Made by a program: the position numbers and the translations under genes. A stretch of DNA of 64,000 nt, from the NCBI RefSeq assembly GCF_022410465.1, contig NZ_JAJSON010000025.1, positions 124,001 to 188,000 of the forward strand, read 5' to 3'. A model generated the notes under the pieces. That model did no database searches. It was not told the origin of the DNA and saw only the letters and a program-made list of their open reading frames with translations. The DNA is from Christiangramia crocea. GTDB lineage: Bacteria > Bacteroidota > Bacteroidia > Flavobacteriales > Flavobacteriaceae. Numbering within the stretch: position 1 is the first letter of the stretch; each line of letters begins with the position of its first letter. Shown one piece after another: positions 18,607 through 27,273 of this stretch.

Positions 18607-20073
18607 TTATAATGTGAATCCTTCAGGATATTCTCTCTTTACAAACTGGTTTGCTTCATCAAAATTGGTGACCCTCATATTTTCAGCATCCCAGAGCATT
18701 TTTATATCTCTCCCCGGATAATAGATTTGTTTTTCTCCTTCTTCATTCATCCTGCTCTTTTGAATATCATATCCTCTTATGGCAAGATTTGCGATCAGAA
18801 GAGTTTCGGTAAGTGGTCCGGCAATTTCAAAGGGTGAACTCAACTTCTTATTACCATAACCTGCAATTGCTCCTTCTACCCATTGAGCATAATGTCCATC
18901 AGCACCTCCCGGCACCCGCTCATATTTCTGAGGCACATTTACTTCATCGGTTTTTGAAGTTGGCAGTAATCTTGGGTTGGCTCCATAAGTACTACACATC
19001 ATTTTTCCTTTGGAACCTATGATAAGAGCTCCGTTTCCACCATCTCCAAAGGTTTCATCGGCACCAAGCTCTTCAGGACGCATTGGTTTAATTCCTCCAT
19101 CCATCCAGTGAAGAGTAATGTCTTTAGAATTTTCCTCCATACCATCAAACTTCATGATAACGTGACTCGAAGGTGGACAACTTTCTGGAAAATAACCTCT
19201 GCGGAATTCATCAACATAAACACTTCCCACACTGCATTCTACTTCTTTTGGGTATTTAAGGCCAAGCACACTAAAAGGAGGTTCTATTAAATGACACCCC
19301 ATATCTCCCAGGGCTCCTGTGCCATAATCCCACCAACCGCGCCAGTTAAAGGGCACCAGTCCGTCTACATATTCCTTATAAGGTGCTGTTCCCAGCCATA
19401 ATTTCCAGTCAAGTTCCGAAGGTACGGGAGAAGAGGACTTTGGCCATGGAATACCCTGTGGCCATACAGGCCTGTTGGTCCAAACATAAACTTCTTCAAC
19501 TTCACCTATAAGTCCGGCATCATACCATTCCTTCATTTTTCTAACTCCGTCACCAGAAGCTCCCTGGTTTCCCATTTGGGTAACTACTTTAAACTTTTCG
19601 GCTGCTTCGGTTAGTTTACGTGCTTCGTAAATATCGTGTGTAAGAGGTTTTTGTACATATACATGCTTACCATGTTCCATAGCGGCCATTGTTTGCACAG
19701 CATGATTATGATCTGGTGTGGAAATGGATACCGCATCGAAATTATTGGATTCTTTCTCTATCATTTCCCGGTAATCCTTATAATATTTGGCTTTTGGGAA
19801 GTTCTTTCTGGAAGTTGCGGCACGGCGGTCATCAACGTCACATAAAAAGGCAATCTCAGCCTTACCACTTTCATAAAAACTCTGCAGGTCACTCTGACCC
19901 TTTCCTCCCACTCCAATTCCGGCAATTAGAAGTTTATCACTGGGAGCAATAAATCCAGGTCCTCCAAGAACGTGGCGCGGTACAATCATAAATGCTCCGC
20001 CTACTAATGCTGATTTTTTGATAAAGTCCCGACGGGAGTCCTGTGCTGAATTCTTAATAGTGGTTTTTTTCAT
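18607..20073 (-). CDS. Tat-exported Gfo/Idh/MocA-family oxidoreductase
   Basis: A 488-residue protein with a twin-arginine signal (SRRDFIKKSALVGGAFMIVP), so it folds in the cytoplasm and is exported to the periplasm with its cofactor. A Rossmann domain (LLIAGIGVGGKGQSD, CDVDD, STPDHNHAV, GKHVYVQKPLTHD) is followed by the C-terminal alpha/beta sheet domain with WGTGALGDMGCHLIEPP-like sequence (here DYGTGALGDMGCHLIEPP). This family of exported members acts on sugars or sugar derivatives with NAD(P). The substrate is unknown; no polysaccharide-utilisation genes adjoin it. Residues 18-30 are typical of Bacteroidota members. Confidence 0.88.
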   Translation of the reverse strand: MKKTTIKNSAQDSRRDFIKKSALVGGAFMIVPRHVLGGPGFIAPSDKLLIAGIGVGGKGQSDLQSFYESGKAEIAFLCDVDDRRAATSRKNFPKAKYYKDYREMIEKESNNFDAVSISTPDHNHAVQTMAAMEHGKHVYVQKPLTHDIYEARKLTEAAEKFKVVTQMGNQGASGDGVRKMKEWYDAGLIGEVEEVYVWTNRPVWPQGIPWPKSSSPVPSELDWKLWLGTAPYKEYVDGLVPFNWRGWWDYGTGALGDMGCHLIEPPFSVLGLKYPKEVECSVGSVYVDEFRRGYFPESCPPSSHVIMKFDGMEENSKDITLHWMDGGIKPMRPEELGADETFGDGGNGALIIGSKGKMMCSTYGANPRLLPTSKTDEVNVPQKYERVPGGADGHYAQWVEGAIAGYGNKKLSSPFEIAGPLTETLLIANLAIRGYDIQKSRMNEEGEKQIYYPGRDIKMLWDAENMRVTNFDEANQFVKREYPEGFTL

Positions 20074-20171
20074 GGGTAATTTGAATTGTTTTTTTGAGAC
20101 AATAAATAATATTGTCCCAATTTAAATAAAATATGACAAAATGTATCATAATCGGTTAATCTGTCGTGTTA

Positions 20172-20202
20172 TTTGTGTTTCGGCAGGATACTTGTACATT
20201 TG
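20172..20202 (+). promoter_or_regulatory. Promoter of the SlyD-like isomerase gene
   Basis: TTTG at 20172-20175 and TACATTTG at 20195-20202, separated by 19 bases, match both the -33 and -7 elements of Bacteroidota primary-sigma promoters. This is the clearest promoter in the window. It predicts a start of transcription near 20209 and a leader of about 50 bases. Confidence 0.75.
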
Positions 20203-20261
20203 CAGCTTTAAATGGCTGAAAATGAATTTACAGCCCAAATTTTAATAGAAAATATATTTTT

Positions 20262-20693
20262 ATGAGTCAAGTAAAGCAAAATGACACCGTTAAGGTACAC
20301 TACACTGGTAAGCTAGAAGACGGCCAGGTTTTCGATAGTTCAGTGCAACGAGGAGAGCCAATAGAGTTCACTCTTGGTCAGGGTCAGCTTATTCCAGGTT
20401 TTGAGCAAGGCCTTATCGATATGGAAGTGAATGAGAAAAAGACTATCAACATACCAAAAGATGAAGCATACGGAGACCCTAAACCTGAACTAATCCAGGA
20501 AGTTGAAAAGAATCAGTTACCAGAAGAGCTAAAACCTGAAGTTGGAATGCCACTTGTTTCTAAAGGACCTGATGGTCGTGAGATCAACCTTGTGGTAAGT
20601 GAAGTTAAGGATGACAGTATTGTAGTAGATGCCAACCATCCGCTTGCAGGAAAAGATCTTATTTTTGATCTTGAAGTAGTTGAGATCAAGTAA
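20262..20693 (+). CDS. FKBP-type peptidyl-prolyl cis-trans isomerase, SlyD-like
   Basis: A 143-residue cytoplasmic protein. An FKBP core (VKVHYTGKLEDGQVFDSS, FTLGQGQLIPGFEQGL) is interrupted by an IF (insert-in-flap) chaperone domain at about 70-125, then closed by HPLAGKDLIFDLEVVEI. This is the SlyD architecture: prolyl isomerase plus holdase activity. The histidine- and cysteine-rich nickel-binding tail of E. coli SlyD is absent, so a metallochaperone role is unlikely. It has its own strong promoter and terminator. Confidence 0.93.
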   Translation: MSQVKQNDTVKVHYTGKLEDGQVFDSSVQRGEPIEFTLGQGQLIPGFEQGLIDMEVNEKKTINIPKDEAYGDPKPELIQEVEKNQLPEELKPEVGMPLVSKGPDGREINLVVSEVKDDSIVVDANHPLAGKDLIFDLEVVEIK

Positions 20694-20720
20694 TTTCAAT
20701 TATATACCATTCATGAAAGG

Positions 20721-20747
20721 CCCGGGGTAATTGCTCCGGGTTTTTTT
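20721..20747 (+). terminator. Rho-independent terminator after the SlyD-like gene
   Basis: A 7-bp GC-rich stem (CCCGGGG with CTCCGGG, one G-U pair), a 6-base loop and seven T residues, 28 bases after the stop. Confidence 0.85.
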
Positions 20748-20844
20748 ATGGACAAAAAACAGATTTTTGGTTAAGATTTTTATAATTCTTTTCTCTTTAT
20801 TAACTGCCTTAGTAACTTAGGGAGCAATCATTAAAATTTAAATT

Positions 20845-21255
20845 ATGAAAAGAAAAGGATCAGCTATCTGGAATGGATCATTAAAAGAAGGAAATGGCAC
20901 TGTAAGTCTTGAAAGTGGTGTTCTGAAAGACGCACAATATTCATTTAAATCACGCTTTGAAAGCGGAAAAGGCACCAACCCTGAAGAACTGGTTGGAGCG
21001 GCTCATGCCGGATGCTTTAGTATGCAGCTTTCAGCTTTTTTGGGTGAAGAGGGGTTTGAACCTGATAAAATTGAGACAACCTCAGAAATCACTTTGGAAG
21101 AAGGTGAAATTAAAAGATCTCATCTAATTCTAAGTGCTACGGTTCCGGGAATTGACAAAGATGAATTTGAAAAGCTCGCGAATAAAGCAAAAGAGAAGTG
21201 TCCGATGTCCAAACTACTTAAGGCAGAGATCACACTGGAATATGATCTTAAATAG
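20845..21255 (+). CDS. OsmC-family peroxiredoxin
   Basis: A 136-residue protein of the OsmC/Ohr fold with both redox cysteines: one in [12 protein letters not shown] and one in KCPMSKLL near the C-terminus. The N-terminus [21 protein letters not shown] fits OsmC rather than Ohr. It reduces organic hydroperoxides using the cysteine pair. It is a single gene, converging with the N-formylglutamate amidohydrolase operon across 31 bases containing a short hairpin (AAAGCCTCATTTCTGAGGCTTT). Confidence 0.92.
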   Translation: MKRKGSAIWNGSLKEGNGTVSLESGVLKDAQYSFKSRFESGKGTNPEELVGAAHAGCFSMQLSAFLGEEGFEPDKIETTSEITLEEGEIKRSHLILSATVPGIDKDEFEKLANKAKEKCPMSKLLKAEITLEYDLK

Positions 21256-21278
21256 AGAATGATCTTTTTACCTAATAT

Positions 21279-21304
21279 TTAAAGCCTCATTTCTGAGGCT
21301 TTTT
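21279..21304. terminator. Bidirectional terminator between osmC and the ligase operon
   Basis: AAAGCCTCA paired with TGAGGCTTT around a 3-4 base loop, with a following T-run on the plus strand. Its right arm overlaps the last codons of the minus-strand gene. Confidence 0.6.
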
Positions 21305-21988
21305 CTTTTCTAATAATTTACCGAGACAATCTGTAACCAATTCCTTAAGCCATCCTTCCATAATATTATTTTTTACCCAGGACTGATTCACCTCCAGCTC
21401 GATACCCAGGTAATTTTCAGTAAAAGATTTTCTAAGAGTGGTTGTAAAACCATCAACCTTTCCTAAATAAGGATAGTTATACCTGAGCCTCAGGTCCGGT
21501 CTTTGACTTTTCATCAGGGCTCCCCACTCCCGGCAGAATTTCTTTTCATCGTTTCTTCCCGGGTCGTATAACAGGCCTATATCACAGTTTCGTTTTACAC
21601 CTTTCAAGACCGGTGTAAAAGAATGAACAGATATATGAATTAATTTTTCTCCGGAATCTATATGGTTTTTGATCTTCTCCTGAACTATCTGACGGTATGG
21701 ATGGTAAAATGACTTCAAAATCTCTTCCTTATCTTCTTTTTCAAGTACCGATGAAAAACGCGAAAACAAATTCCTGTTTTTTACCGATCTGTTCGTTTCC
21801 ACTAATAAGCGTCCTACAACCTGTGCCTGACTGAAATCTGCAATTGCTTCCAACTCTTCATAAAGGTCAAAGGCACCCGGGTCATAAGCTTCATGGGTTT
21901 GCAAAATTTCAGGTTCTTTCCTGAATAATTGCCGGTATTTCGATGGAATATCGGATACGGCGTGTTCACAGGTCAATACAAGTTTCAT
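21287..21988 (-). CDS. N-formylglutamate amidohydrolase-family protein
   Basis: A 233-residue protein of the HutG-type metallo-amidohydrolase family. It starts MKLVLTCEHAVSDIP, a zinc-binding motif, and continues with DPGAFDL, ETNRSVKNRNLFS, HISVHSFTP and a terminal LGIELEVNQ. The ATG at 21988 overlaps the TGA of the upstream ligase gene (ATGA), so translation is coupled; a start at 22018 is possible but less likely. No other histidine-degradation genes are present, so the true substrate is more likely a product or intermediate of the neighbouring ligases than formylglutamate. That is inference from the operon. Confidence 0.88.
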   Translation of the reverse strand: MKLVLTCEHAVSDIPSKYRQLFRKEPEILQTHEAYDPGAFDLYEELEAIADFSQAQVVGRLLVETNRSVKNRNLFSRFSSVLEKEDKEEILKSFYHPYRQIVQEKIKNHIDSGEKLIHISVHSFTPVLKGVKRNCDIGLLYDPGRNDEKKFCREWGALMKSQRPDLRLRYNYPYLGKVDGFTTTLRKSFTENYLGIELEVNQSWVKNNIMEGWLKELVTDCLGKLLEKKKPQK

Positions 21989-23205
21989 GGTCTGAACATC
22001 CTGTTTTCCTGAAGACAATCCCCTAACCTTGAATAAACTTTAATGATATTTTCACTGGAGAAATCATTTCTTAAAGCTTTAAGTATCCTTGTAGAAAGAC
22101 TTCCATTCTGTAGAATGAATTCAATATGCTTCCTGTGGTTTTCACATAGGTTCCCTCCTACAAAATGATAAAGTTTCTTCCAGATTGTTTTAACGTCACT
22201 CTCTTTCCCCAGATCGAATATGGCCAAATAGGTTTTGTTAGTGACCAGGGTGTTTTCGGCATCCTTTATCACTTCATCAAAGATCTCGAAAAGTTCATCT
22301 TCATGCCATTTCTTCTGATCTTCGAGGGAAACAAGCTCCTCTCCAACAAATAATTTCAGTACTTCAATTATGAAGGCTGCAATAGCCACATCTGCTGAAG
22401 GGTTTTCCTGAACATCTATAACCCGGATTTCAATAGCATTCCTGTCGAACCTGGAAATAGCTCCTCTCGAATTCAGAAAATGATGATCGAGTAAATTATC
22501 AGTATCAAAAGGTTTTATAGCCGCAGTTATCGGCTCAAAAATTGTCTTGTAATAATCTGCCTTTTTAAAGACCTTTTCGGGAATTACCTTACCGGTCATC
22601 TGCGGTATCTCCTTCTGATTGGTTTTATAGAAATGCATTCGGGTATCTTTATAACCAGTAAATTTTCCATCCAATACAGGAGAACTTGCAGCAAGTCCCG
22701 GAATTATAGGCAAAATAACGCGAACTACAGCGTGTAGCTTTTCAAATTCAGCATCATCATAAAACGGAAGGTTTATATGCATGCTCTGTACATTGCTCCA
22801 GCCATGCCCGTTGCAGTCAAATATCCTGTTATACAGGGCATATATCTTGCTATAATCATGTTTCCATAACTGAGTTTCAGTATTTGGATCCATAAGAGGA
22901 TGTGAAGCCCCCGGAAGTAAATATGTATCGGAATCCTCTAAAAGGTCGTTTATTTCTTTAACATTTTCCGCAAATAAAAGATCCAGGTTTTCCAGATCTT
23001 TTGTAGGCCCGTTGGTCTTGATCTCCACAACATGCCCTACCAGCTCATTGCTCCATTCTATTCTGCCGTTTTCCACATCAGAAGTAAGGGAGCCATTCTT
23101 CTTGGTTAGCAATTTATCTACTATAGGATTCACTTTAAAATCAGCCCTGCGAACAAGCATATATTCAAGTTCAATCCCATAAACCTCAAAAAGATGATAT
23201 GCCAT
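21985..23205 (-). CDS. Glutamate-cysteine ligase-like (GCS2) carboxylate-amine ligase
   Basis: A 406-residue protein of the GCS2/YbdK superfamily. It has the metal- and ATP-binding start VYGIELEYMLV and, further on, HVVEIKTNGP, VQSMHINLPF, HHFLNSRGAISRFDRNAIEIRVIDVQENPSADVA. It should form an amide bond between a carboxylate (glutamate-like) and an amine. It sits one base after the RimK-like gene and overlaps the amidohydrolase gene by four bases. Real substrates are unknown. It is longer than YbdK and lacks the glutathione partner gshB, so glutathione synthesis is not supported. Confidence 0.88.
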   Translation of the reverse strand: MAYHLFEVYGIELEYMLVRRADFKVNPIVDKLLTKKNGSLTSDVENGRIEWSNELVGHVVEIKTNGPTKDLENLDLLFAENVKEINDLLEDSDTYLLPGASHPLMDPNTETQLWKHDYSKIYALYNRIFDCNGHGWSNVQSMHINLPFYDDAEFEKLHAVVRVILPIIPGLAASSPVLDGKFTGYKDTRMHFYKTNQKEIPQMTGKVIPEKVFKKADYYKTIFEPITAAIKPFDTDNLLDHHFLNSRGAISRFDRNAIEIRVIDVQENPSADVAIAAFIIEVLKLFVGEELVSLEDQKKWHEDELFEIFDEVIKDAENTLVTNKTYLAIFDLGKESDVKTIWKKLYHFVGGNLCENHRKHIEFILQNGSLSTRILKALRNDFSSENIIKVYSRLGDCLQENRMFRP

Positions 23206-23206
23206 A

Positions 23207-24658
23207 TTATTTGTTTTCGAGTCTGTTCTTTAAAGCTTTTAGTATATCTGTATACACCTTATCTCCGTAATAGGCATCTTCCACCCCTGCATCGATATTC
23301 GGATTGTCATTGATCTCTATTACCAGTGCTTTGCCGTTCACTTCCTTTATATCTACCCCATACAGACCTTTCCCCATTAATTTTACAGCCTTCACCGCAT
23401 TCTTTATGATCTCCGCCGGAACTTCTTCGATAGGCCAACAATCTGCATTTCCATCCTGGTCGTCTTTCTTTTTGGCATTCCAGTTATAGATCTGCCAGTG
23501 CCCCTTGGCCATATAATAACGGCAGGCATAAAATGGTTTACCGTCCAGCACCCCTATTCTCCAGTCATATTCTGAAGGAGAAAATTCCTGGGCGATCACC
23601 AGTTCAGATTTTTTGAGCATGGCAGTTACCATTTCATGGTATTCTTCCACGGTCATGGCTTTCTTAACCCCAAAAGAAAATGTGGAATCTGGTGATTTAA
23701 GTACTACCGGAACTCCTATTTTTTCCAGGACCAGGTTCTTATTATCCTTATGTACTATCACGGTCTTTGGAGTGGGAATACCGGCATTTTCCATGGCTTC
23801 AGCCATAAAAACCTTATTACAGCATTTCAGGATTGCATCCGGGTAGTCCACTATAGCTATATCTTCCTGCTGGGCTTTCCTGGCAAAAGCATAAGCCTCA
23901 TTATTAACCTCGGTACTTTGTCTTATCAGTAAAGCATCAAAAGCAGAAAGTCTGGAAAGTTCCTTTGGCGAGATCACCTCGGTATAAAATCCCATTTTCT
24001 CAGCCAGTTCTGTAAATTTCTTAAGTGCTTTTGCATTACTGGGAGGCGCTACATCCTGGGCTTGTACCAGAATAGCCAGGTCGTATTCAAAAGGATTTGC
24101 CCTCGGAGTGTCATATCTTTTTTTGGCAAAGTACTGTTCGGCGAAGAGAAGCATACTTTCTGTATGTTCTTCGGGGATCTCCGCTTCTGATATTGCCTTT
24201 ATGTTTCGTATGTTCCAGCGGGTAGTGAAATTGAATCTCACTCTTAGAAATGGGATCTGGAAATGCCTGAAGAACATTGCACTAAGCTCTTTATACTTTG
24301 CTGCCACATTCTGCCCGAAATAGATACTTAAAGTAAACTCCTGGGATTTTATATTTTTCAGTGACTGCTGAATGAGATCATCAAAATCCTCTGAAACTAT
24401 TTTAACCAGCTTTGGCTCCCCCATATCAACTATATTCTTAACGGTAGGAATTGCCATATGTCCCCGGGCTTCAGCAAGGAGCGAGACATAATAACCTTTA
24501 GACTGGTATGAATAGTCCTTACAGAGATTGAAAATCCTGGCTTTCTTAAGTTTTGAATATTCAGGATTGGTTAGGTAATCCCTGGATGAAATAACCTTTA
24601 CATGTTCAGGGGAGATCGTCCAGGTCTCGGGATTGTTTACAACTATATATTTATTCAT
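23207..24658 (-). CDS. RLAN-RimK-like ATP-grasp peptide ligase
   Basis: A 483-residue protein. Residues about 1-150 resemble the RLAN domain (RimK-like ATP-grasp N-terminal); residues about 190-483 are a RimK-like ATP-grasp domain with VVLKSPDSTFSFGVKKA, VIAQEFSPSEYDWRIGVLDGKP, KGLYGVDIKEVNGKALVIEINDNPNID. The last motif carries the metal-binding E-x-N. It should activate a carboxylate as acyl-phosphate and join an amino acid, often glutamate. ATG at 24658 is preferred over an in-frame TTG at 24682, which lies inside the likely promoter. It is first gene of a three-gene operon. Such neighbourhoods have been predicted to make unknown peptides. Confidence 0.88.
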   Translation of the reverse strand: MNKYIVVNNPETWTISPEHVKVISSRDYLTNPEYSKLKKARIFNLCKDYSYQSKGYYVSLLAEARGHMAIPTVKNIVDMGEPKLVKIVSEDFDDLIQQSLKNIKSQEFTLSIYFGQNVAAKYKELSAMFFRHFQIPFLRVRFNFTTRWNIRNIKAISEAEIPEEHTESMLLFAEQYFAKKRYDTPRANPFEYDLAILVQAQDVAPPSNAKALKKFTELAEKMGFYTEVISPKELSRLSAFDALLIRQSTEVNNEAYAFARKAQQEDIAIVDYPDAILKCCNKVFMAEAMENAGIPTPKTVIVHKDNKNLVLEKIGVPVVLKSPDSTFSFGVKKAMTVEEYHEMVTAMLKKSELVIAQEFSPSEYDWRIGVLDGKPFYACRYYMAKGHWQIYNWNAKKKDDQDGNADCWPIEEVPAEIIKNAVKAVKLMGKGLYGVDIKEVNGKALVIEINDNPNIDAGVEDAYYGDKVYTDILKALKNRLENK

Positions 24659-24679
24659 TAATGAATGAAAAATTTTATT

Positions 24680-24687
24680 CAAATGTA
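24680..24687 (-). promoter_or_regulatory. -7 promoter element for the RimK-like operon
   Basis: TACATTTG on the minus strand matches TAnnTTTG and predicts a leader of about 15 bases before the ATG at 24658. A second TAAATTTG is at 24766 to 24759, farther up. The -33 element is poor. Confidence 0.5.
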
Positions 24688-24776
24688 GATTAAAAACCGG
24701 TCAGAAATTAAAATTTAAGTTCAGCATAATAATAATTCTTAAATTCAGTGCTTCAAATCAAATTTACAGTAATATT

Positions 24777-26063
24777 ATGCACATTAGAATCATCGGAACA
24801 CTTCTCTTTTTTAGCTCATTTATGGCAAATTCACAGGACACAGATCAGAAAATCATAGAAAAAGCAAAAGGCATCCATGAAAAAGTGATCACTATAGATA
24901 CTCATAATGATATCAATGTAAAGAATTTTACCAGTAACAAAAACTATACGATGGATCTCGGCACCCAGGTAAATCTTCCAAAAATGGAAGCCGGGGGTCT
25001 GGATGTAAGCTGGCTTATAGTCTATACGGGACAGGGAGAGCTAAATGAAGATGGATATGCCGCTGCTTATGAGAATGCCATTCAGAAGTTTGAGGCCATT
25101 CACCGTTTAACTGAAGAGATTGCCCCAGATAAGATAGGTCTGGCAACCGATTCTGATGAAGTTAGGAAACTTGTTGCCGAAGGAAAGAAAGTGGCGATGA
25201 TAGGTGTTGAAAATGCATATCCTGTAGCGGAGGATCTCAGCAGGATAAAGGAATTTTACGATCGTGGCGCCCGCTACATGTCATTATCACATAACGGACA
25301 CAGCCAGTTCTGCGACTCAAATACAGGAGAGGAAAACGATGAATGGTTGCATGGCGGATTAAGTGAACTGGGAAAAAAGGCAGTACTTGAAATGAATAAA
25401 TGGGGTATTATGATAGATGTCTCACATCCCAGTAAAGAAGCAATAAAGGAGATGTTCGAGATTTCCAGGGCTCCCTTGATCGCATCCCATTCTTCGGCTC
25501 GCGCTCTTTGTAACCATAGCAGGAATCTTGACGACGAATTGCTGGCACTGTTTAAAAAGCACGGCGGAGTGGTACATACGGTTGCTTTCAGTGCTTATCT
25601 GAATACAGAAAAGCATAATGCTTTTGACACCGCAAGTCAAAAGGTATTTCAGGAAAAAGCCAAAGAGATGAATTTTGAGATCCTTCCCAGAGATAGTGTG
25701 AGAAACCTTGAAGAAGATGCCCGGGAAAAATACTATGAATCCTACAGGACATTAAGACAGTCCTCGGCTCCTGAGATCGAAAAACTCAAAAATGAAATAA
25801 AACCAGTGAATGTTTCAGATTTTGTAGATCATATAGATTATCTGGTGGAAAAGATCGGGATAGATCATGTTGGAATAAGCTCAGATTTTGATGGTGGCGG
25901 CGGAATTGAAGGCTGGGACGATGCTTCCGAAACGCTTAATATTACTATTGAACTTGTGAAAAGAGGTTATTCCGAAGATGAGATAGCGAAACTTTGGGGT
26001 GAAAACCTGCTACGGGTTTTAGATGAAGTTCAGGCAGTGTCAGGAAAAATGCAAAAATCCTGA
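24777..26063 (+). CDS. Secreted membrane dipeptidase (peptidase M19, renal-dipeptidase family)
   Basis: A 428-residue zinc hydrolase with a short signal peptide (about 1-19, ending ANSQ). Metal-binding motifs run in order: TIDTHNDIN (H-x-D), GVENAYP (bridging glutamate), VSHPS and ASHSSARAL, and SSDFDGGGG. It cleaves dipeptides, including D-configured or beta-lactam-like ones, in the periplasm. It is divergent from the RimK-like ligase operon with about 118 bases between starts, so it may share regulation and possibly trim the operon's product. That link is inference. Confidence 0.92.
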   Translation: MHIRIIGTLLFFSSFMANSQDTDQKIIEKAKGIHEKVITIDTHNDINVKNFTSNKNYTMDLGTQVNLPKMEAGGLDVSWLIVYTGQGELNEDGYAAAYENAIQKFEAIHRLTEEIAPDKIGLATDSDEVRKLVAEGKKVAMIGVENAYPVAEDLSRIKEFYDRGARYMSLSHNGHSQFCDSNTGEENDEWLHGGLSELGKKAVLEMNKWGIMIDVSHPSKEAIKEMFEISRAPLIASHSSARALCNHSRNLDDELLALFKKHGGVVHTVAFSAYLNTEKHNAFDTASQKVFQEKAKEMNFEILPRDSVRNLEEDAREKYYESYRTLRQSSAPEIEKLKNEIKPVNVSDFVDHIDYLVEKIGIDHVGISSDFDGGGGIEGWDDASETLNITIELVKRGYSEDEIAKLWGENLLRVLDEVQAVSGKMQKS

Positions 26064-26918
26064 TCATTGTAGTTTGATCTCTTTAATAGTGGGAGCTCCA
26101 AATTTCCCTTCGTTGGAAACAAACAACCTGCCGGAAGGACTAAAACAAATACCTTCCGGTTGAGGGAATTCTGCTGGATCCAGTAAATGGATCTTTTTTA
26201 TTTTACCTGAATTCCTGTTCACAACAAGTATTTTCTGAAACTCTGCATCCAGTATATGAACATCCCCTGTGGATGGCTCGAAACAAAGATCGGAAGGCCT
26301 GATAAGTTTTCTGGGATTACTTGTCCTGAAAACATCAAATTCAGGATCATTGTATTTCACCTTTAATACCGGGTCCATATCAAGGATACCGGTTTCAGGG
26401 TTGAAGGAATAAATGCCTTTATAATCTCCCTGGTTATCAAGGTTCCTGTCCTTTACAGAAATCCACAGGTCACCGGCATCTGAAGCAGCGATACCTTCAA
26501 TATTGTTTCTGTATTCAAATTTTAACTTAACTTCTTCAGAATTTCCTTCGGGCCCATTTATATCCTCTACCCGCAATAACCTACCATTACTTTCTGCTAC
26601 CCAGTAATTATCTTCAAGAAGAGTTATTGCCTCATAATCGCCTCCTGCATCAAATCTATATTGTTTAACAATCCTCGAAGCCTTCAGATCATAAATGAAG
26701 ATTATTCCATCCTCATCCTGAATGCAGGCAATCTTATCTTCTCCTGCCCATTCCATTCCTGAAACTTCCCGCAGTTCACCAGGAAGTTCCCACTCCTCCA
26801 CTATTTCGTAGCTTTTTTCAGCATCACTAAAATCATAATCGTTATTCTCATAGACCGCATAAATAATTCCTGCAAGTATTAATACTGTAACAACTATTCC
26901 TATAGCCCATTTAGTCAT
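26064..26918 (-). CDS. SdiA-regulated family beta-propeller protein
   Basis: A 284-residue protein with an N-terminal membrane anchor (about 5-24, AIGIVVTVLILAGIIYAVY), so it faces the periplasm. The rest is a beta-propeller of the SdiA-regulated family (ELREVSGMEW, DYEAITLLEDNYWVAES, NIEGIAAS, IRPSDLCFEPSTGDVHILD, QPEGICFSPSGRLFVSNEG). Such proteins are similar to NHL or phytase-like propellers; their function is unknown. The stop is adjacent to the dipeptidase stop, so the genes converge without a visible terminator. Confidence 0.85.
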   Translation of the reverse strand: MTKWAIGIVVTVLILAGIIYAVYENNDYDFSDAEKSYEIVEEWELPGELREVSGMEWAGEDKIACIQDEDGIIFIYDLKASRIVKQYRFDAGGDYEAITLLEDNYWVAESNGRLLRVEDINGPEGNSEEVKLKFEYRNNIEGIAASDAGDLWISVKDRNLDNQGDYKGIYSFNPETGILDMDPVLKVKYNDPEFDVFRTSNPRKLIRPSDLCFEPSTGDVHILDAEFQKILVVNRNSGKIKKIHLLDPAEFPQPEGICFSPSGRLFVSNEGKFGAPTIKEIKLQ

Positions 26919-27141
26919 GAAGATCTATTTTGAAAAATAAAATTACAATTATGAGTTGCCTCCTCAAAAAGATTAACAATACTTTGAAGTAACCATGCCT
27001 CTGCTACAAGTGAATGATTTTTAACTAATTGACCCTAAAGTTAAAGTAATGTTAAATCAGTACCTTTTATTACATAGTACTGTAACAGAGTTTTTTTATC
27101 GTCGTCTATTAAGTACAAACAATCATTAAAATATTGAAATT
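26919..27141. promoter_or_regulatory. Upstream region of the peptide array
   Basis: This AT-rich leader ends in the first peptide start. It holds an inverted repeat CAGTAC (27058-27063) and GTACTG (27077-27082) with 13 bases between, followed by a T7 run at 27091-27097; TACCTTTT (27061-27068) is a near match to the -7 element. These could be a promoter or operator with a long leader, or a weak attenuator. No protein gene is seen. Confidence 0.35.
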
Positions 27142-27243
27142 ATGACAACTTTTGTAAGTAACACCAAGAACAGAAAATCTTTTATGAATACCGAAGCTAA
27201 TACACCCCCATTTAGTTTCTCCAGTAGAAGAAGATTCATTTAA
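27142..27243 (+). CDS. Array peptide 1 (33 residues, family A)
   Basis: A 33-residue basic peptide: MTTFVSNTKNRKS, then FMNTEAN, a variable PPFSFSS segment and the end RRRFI. It has no signal peptide, cysteine or membrane helix. The N-terminal 20 residues are nearly identical to those of peptides 2 and 3, and their differences from peptide 2 are mostly silent (four synonymous, two conservative changes), which argues for selection on the protein. Unlike the other four, it lacks the TCATCAATC leader. I know no family for it. Confidence 0.7.
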   Translation: MTTFVSNTKNRKSFMNTEANTPPFSFSSRRRFI

Positions 27244-27273
27244 TCAATCATCAACAATTAAAAATCATCAATC

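Noticed and set aside
21985-24658. Glutathione biosynthesis
   Set aside because: GCS2 and RimK-like pairing lacks gshB, and the RLAN domain points to peptide ligation instead.
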